Positions 33,717 through 34,715 of a stretch of DNA of 34,715 nucleotides are shown piece after piece. This stretch comes from Saprospiraceae bacterium (GTDB lineage: Bacteria > Bacteroidota > Bacteroidia > Chitinophagales > Saprospiraceae), in contig JAGQWZ010000260.1 of NCBI GenBank assembly GCA_020436835.1, forward strand, positions 1 to 34,715, written 5' to 3'. Both the position numbers and the translations under genes were made by a program. The notes under the pieces were generated by a model. The model worked only from the letters and a program-made list of their open reading frames with translations. It was not told the origin of the DNA and did no database searches. Numbering within the stretch: position 1 is the first letter of the stretch; each line of letters begins with the position of its first letter.

Positions 33717-34715
33717 TTATTCGCTACGTAGATTTTCCACTGGATTTAATAACGCTGATCGAAGACCTTGTAGCCCAACAACAATAAATGCGAATACCAT
33801 GGCAAAGATACCGGTAAACAAAAATAGATCCAATGAAATCCCGGTACGGTAAGTATAGTTCGTCAGCCAGTGATCCATGAAATACCATGCTACAGGACTC
33901 ACAATGAGAAGTGCCAACAGAATTAGCTTCATAAAATCCCTTGATAATAAAATAATAATCCCGGAAACAGTTGCTCCCAATATCTTTCGAATACTGATCT
34001 CCCTTTTTCTTCGTTCAGCCATAAAAGTAATCAGACCCAGAAGGCCCAGACAACTTATGATCATCACCAGGCCCGTAGTTGCCCGTAATAGAAATGCAGT
34101 TCTTTTTTCCGCATCGTAAAATTTGGCAATCATATCATCATAGAAAGAATACGCAAATTCATCATCTGGAAAGTGATCCTTCCACTTTTTTTCAATTTGT
34201 TGTATAATCCGATCAATTCCGGATATGCTCACATCCTTCCCCGCAAATTTCAAGCCCAGCGTATTGGTGGTCGTACTGTAATTCATCATCACCGGATCAA
34301 TCGCCTGGTCTAAGGAGGCAGTATGATAGTCTTTCACCACTCCGATAATATTTAGATTCCGGTCATCTATGCTGACGTTTGCCCCCAACGCATCCACTGC
34401 TTGTTCAAATCCGAGTTGATGTGCATAGGTTTCATTAATTAAAATCTCATTTGATTTTTCCGACTTATGGAAATTAGTGCCGGCAAGCAGTTCAAATCCA
34501 TAAAAGGGAATAAAATTTTCATCGCCGTTCTTTCGATACACGTTGGTCTGGATCTTTTCTCCTTCCGCATTCTCAAAATCAACCAGACTACTTTGAAAAT
34601 TTCGCGAAGAGGGAGGTGATTGATGTAAACTGGATGCTATAATGCCGGGTAGTCGACCGATTTCCTCACTAAATACCTTCCTTTGGGCATCATTGGATTT
34701 CCAGGGAAGATTTAA
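33717..34715 (-). CDS. FtsX-like ABC transporter permease, C-terminal part (cut by window edge)
   Basis: The frame is open from its stop to the last base of the window, so the start lies outside; 332 residues are visible. The GTG at 34541 is not a real start, because sequence upstream of it (DFENAEGEKIQTN and earlier) continues the same domain. The visible part holds the end of a MacB-like periplasmic domain (ILINETYAHQLGF ... IIGVVKDYH), then the FtsX domain: a membrane segment near SCLGLLGLITFMAERRKREI, the coupling motif REISIRKILGATVSGI, and two further hydrophobic segments ending in LNPVENLRSE. Bacteroidota have many such permeases of about 800 residues, often in clusters with an ATPase and a two-component system. 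Its substrate is unknown. Confidence 0.9.
   Translation of the reverse strand, partial: LNLPWKSNDAQRKVFSEEIGRLPGIIASSLHQSPPSSRNFQSSLVDFENAEGEKIQTNVYRKNGDENFIPFYGFELLAGTNFHKSEKSNEILINETYAHQLGFEQAVDALGANVSIDDRNLNIIGVVKDYHTASLDQAIDPVMMNYSTTTNTLGLKFAGKDVSISGIDRIIQQIEKKWKDHFPDDEFAYSFYDDMIAKFYDAEKRTAFLLRATTGLVMIISCLGLLGLITFMAERRKREISIRKILGATVSGIIILLSRDFMKLILLALLIVSPVAWYFMDHWLTNYTYRTGISLDLFLFTGIFAMVFAFIVVGLQGLRSALLNPVENLRSE

Noticed and set aside
1..34715. CRISPR array, prophage, insertion sequence or defence island
   Set aside because: No regularly spaced repeats, transposase, integrase, phage structural or nuclease/toxin genes are seen; nearly all space is taken by metabolic or envelope genes.

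Overview
The window looks like a chromosomal segment of a Bacteroidota bacterium, most likely from the Saprospiria or a related group. I infer this from several signals. A type IX secretion (T9SS) sorting domain ends a giant FG-GAP/UnbV protein. Bacteroidota-typical families are present (DUF6702, DUF2853, DUF1304, an MG2-type surface protein, an FtsX permease with Bacteroidota-like sequence). Several starts have a TAnnTTTG -7 promoter box in front of them. Base composition is moderate by eye. I see no rRNA, tRNA, CRISPR array, integrase, transposase or phage gene, so this is largely an ordinary core region with some accessory genes.

Layout. (1) 1-4.7 kb: ahcY with a strong terminator, a DUF6702-yidD pair, a GH3-family acyl-amide synthetase homologue, and a convergent small HExxH protein. 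(2) 4.8-7.0 kb: cysQ and galE, divergent from back-to-back -7 boxes. (3) 6.7-9.2 kb, minus strand: a DUF1304 - PanE-like reductase - 107-aa protein operon, with a methyltransferase gene upstream ending in its own terminator. (4) 9.4-12.4 kb, minus strand: a probable catabolic operon of a CitMHS-type transporter, AtuA and a separate AtuA C-terminal-like protein, with a dyad over the transporter's translation start. (5) 12.7-20.1 kb: an MG2-type surface protein, an ABC-2 exporter pair, a methyltransferase, a VOC protein, a zinc-ribbon protein, an SGNH lipoprotein and a Nudix hydrolase. (6) 20.3-24.9 kb: the 1,535-aa T9SS-exported protein, closed by a strong terminator. (7) 25.2-31.2 kb: a radical SAM protein, an M16 protease, methylmalonyl-CoA mutase, a 155-bp imperfect palindrome directly after it, and hemW. 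(8) 31.2-34.7 kb: an Omp85-type outer-membrane protein, a DUF2853 protein, and the C-terminal part of an FtsX-like permease cut by the window edge.

The genes form several separate functional groups: methyl cycle and sulfur nucleotide recycling (ahcY, cysQ), sugar nucleotide supply (galE), envelope biogenesis (yidD, Omp85 protein), heme insertion (hemW), propionyl/methylmalonyl-CoA metabolism, and a possible carboxylate-degradation operon. I did not find a convincing new multi-gene defence or mobile system. The least explained structure is the long palindrome after the mutase gene. The CitMHS/AtuA operon is the most plausible uncharacterised pathway.
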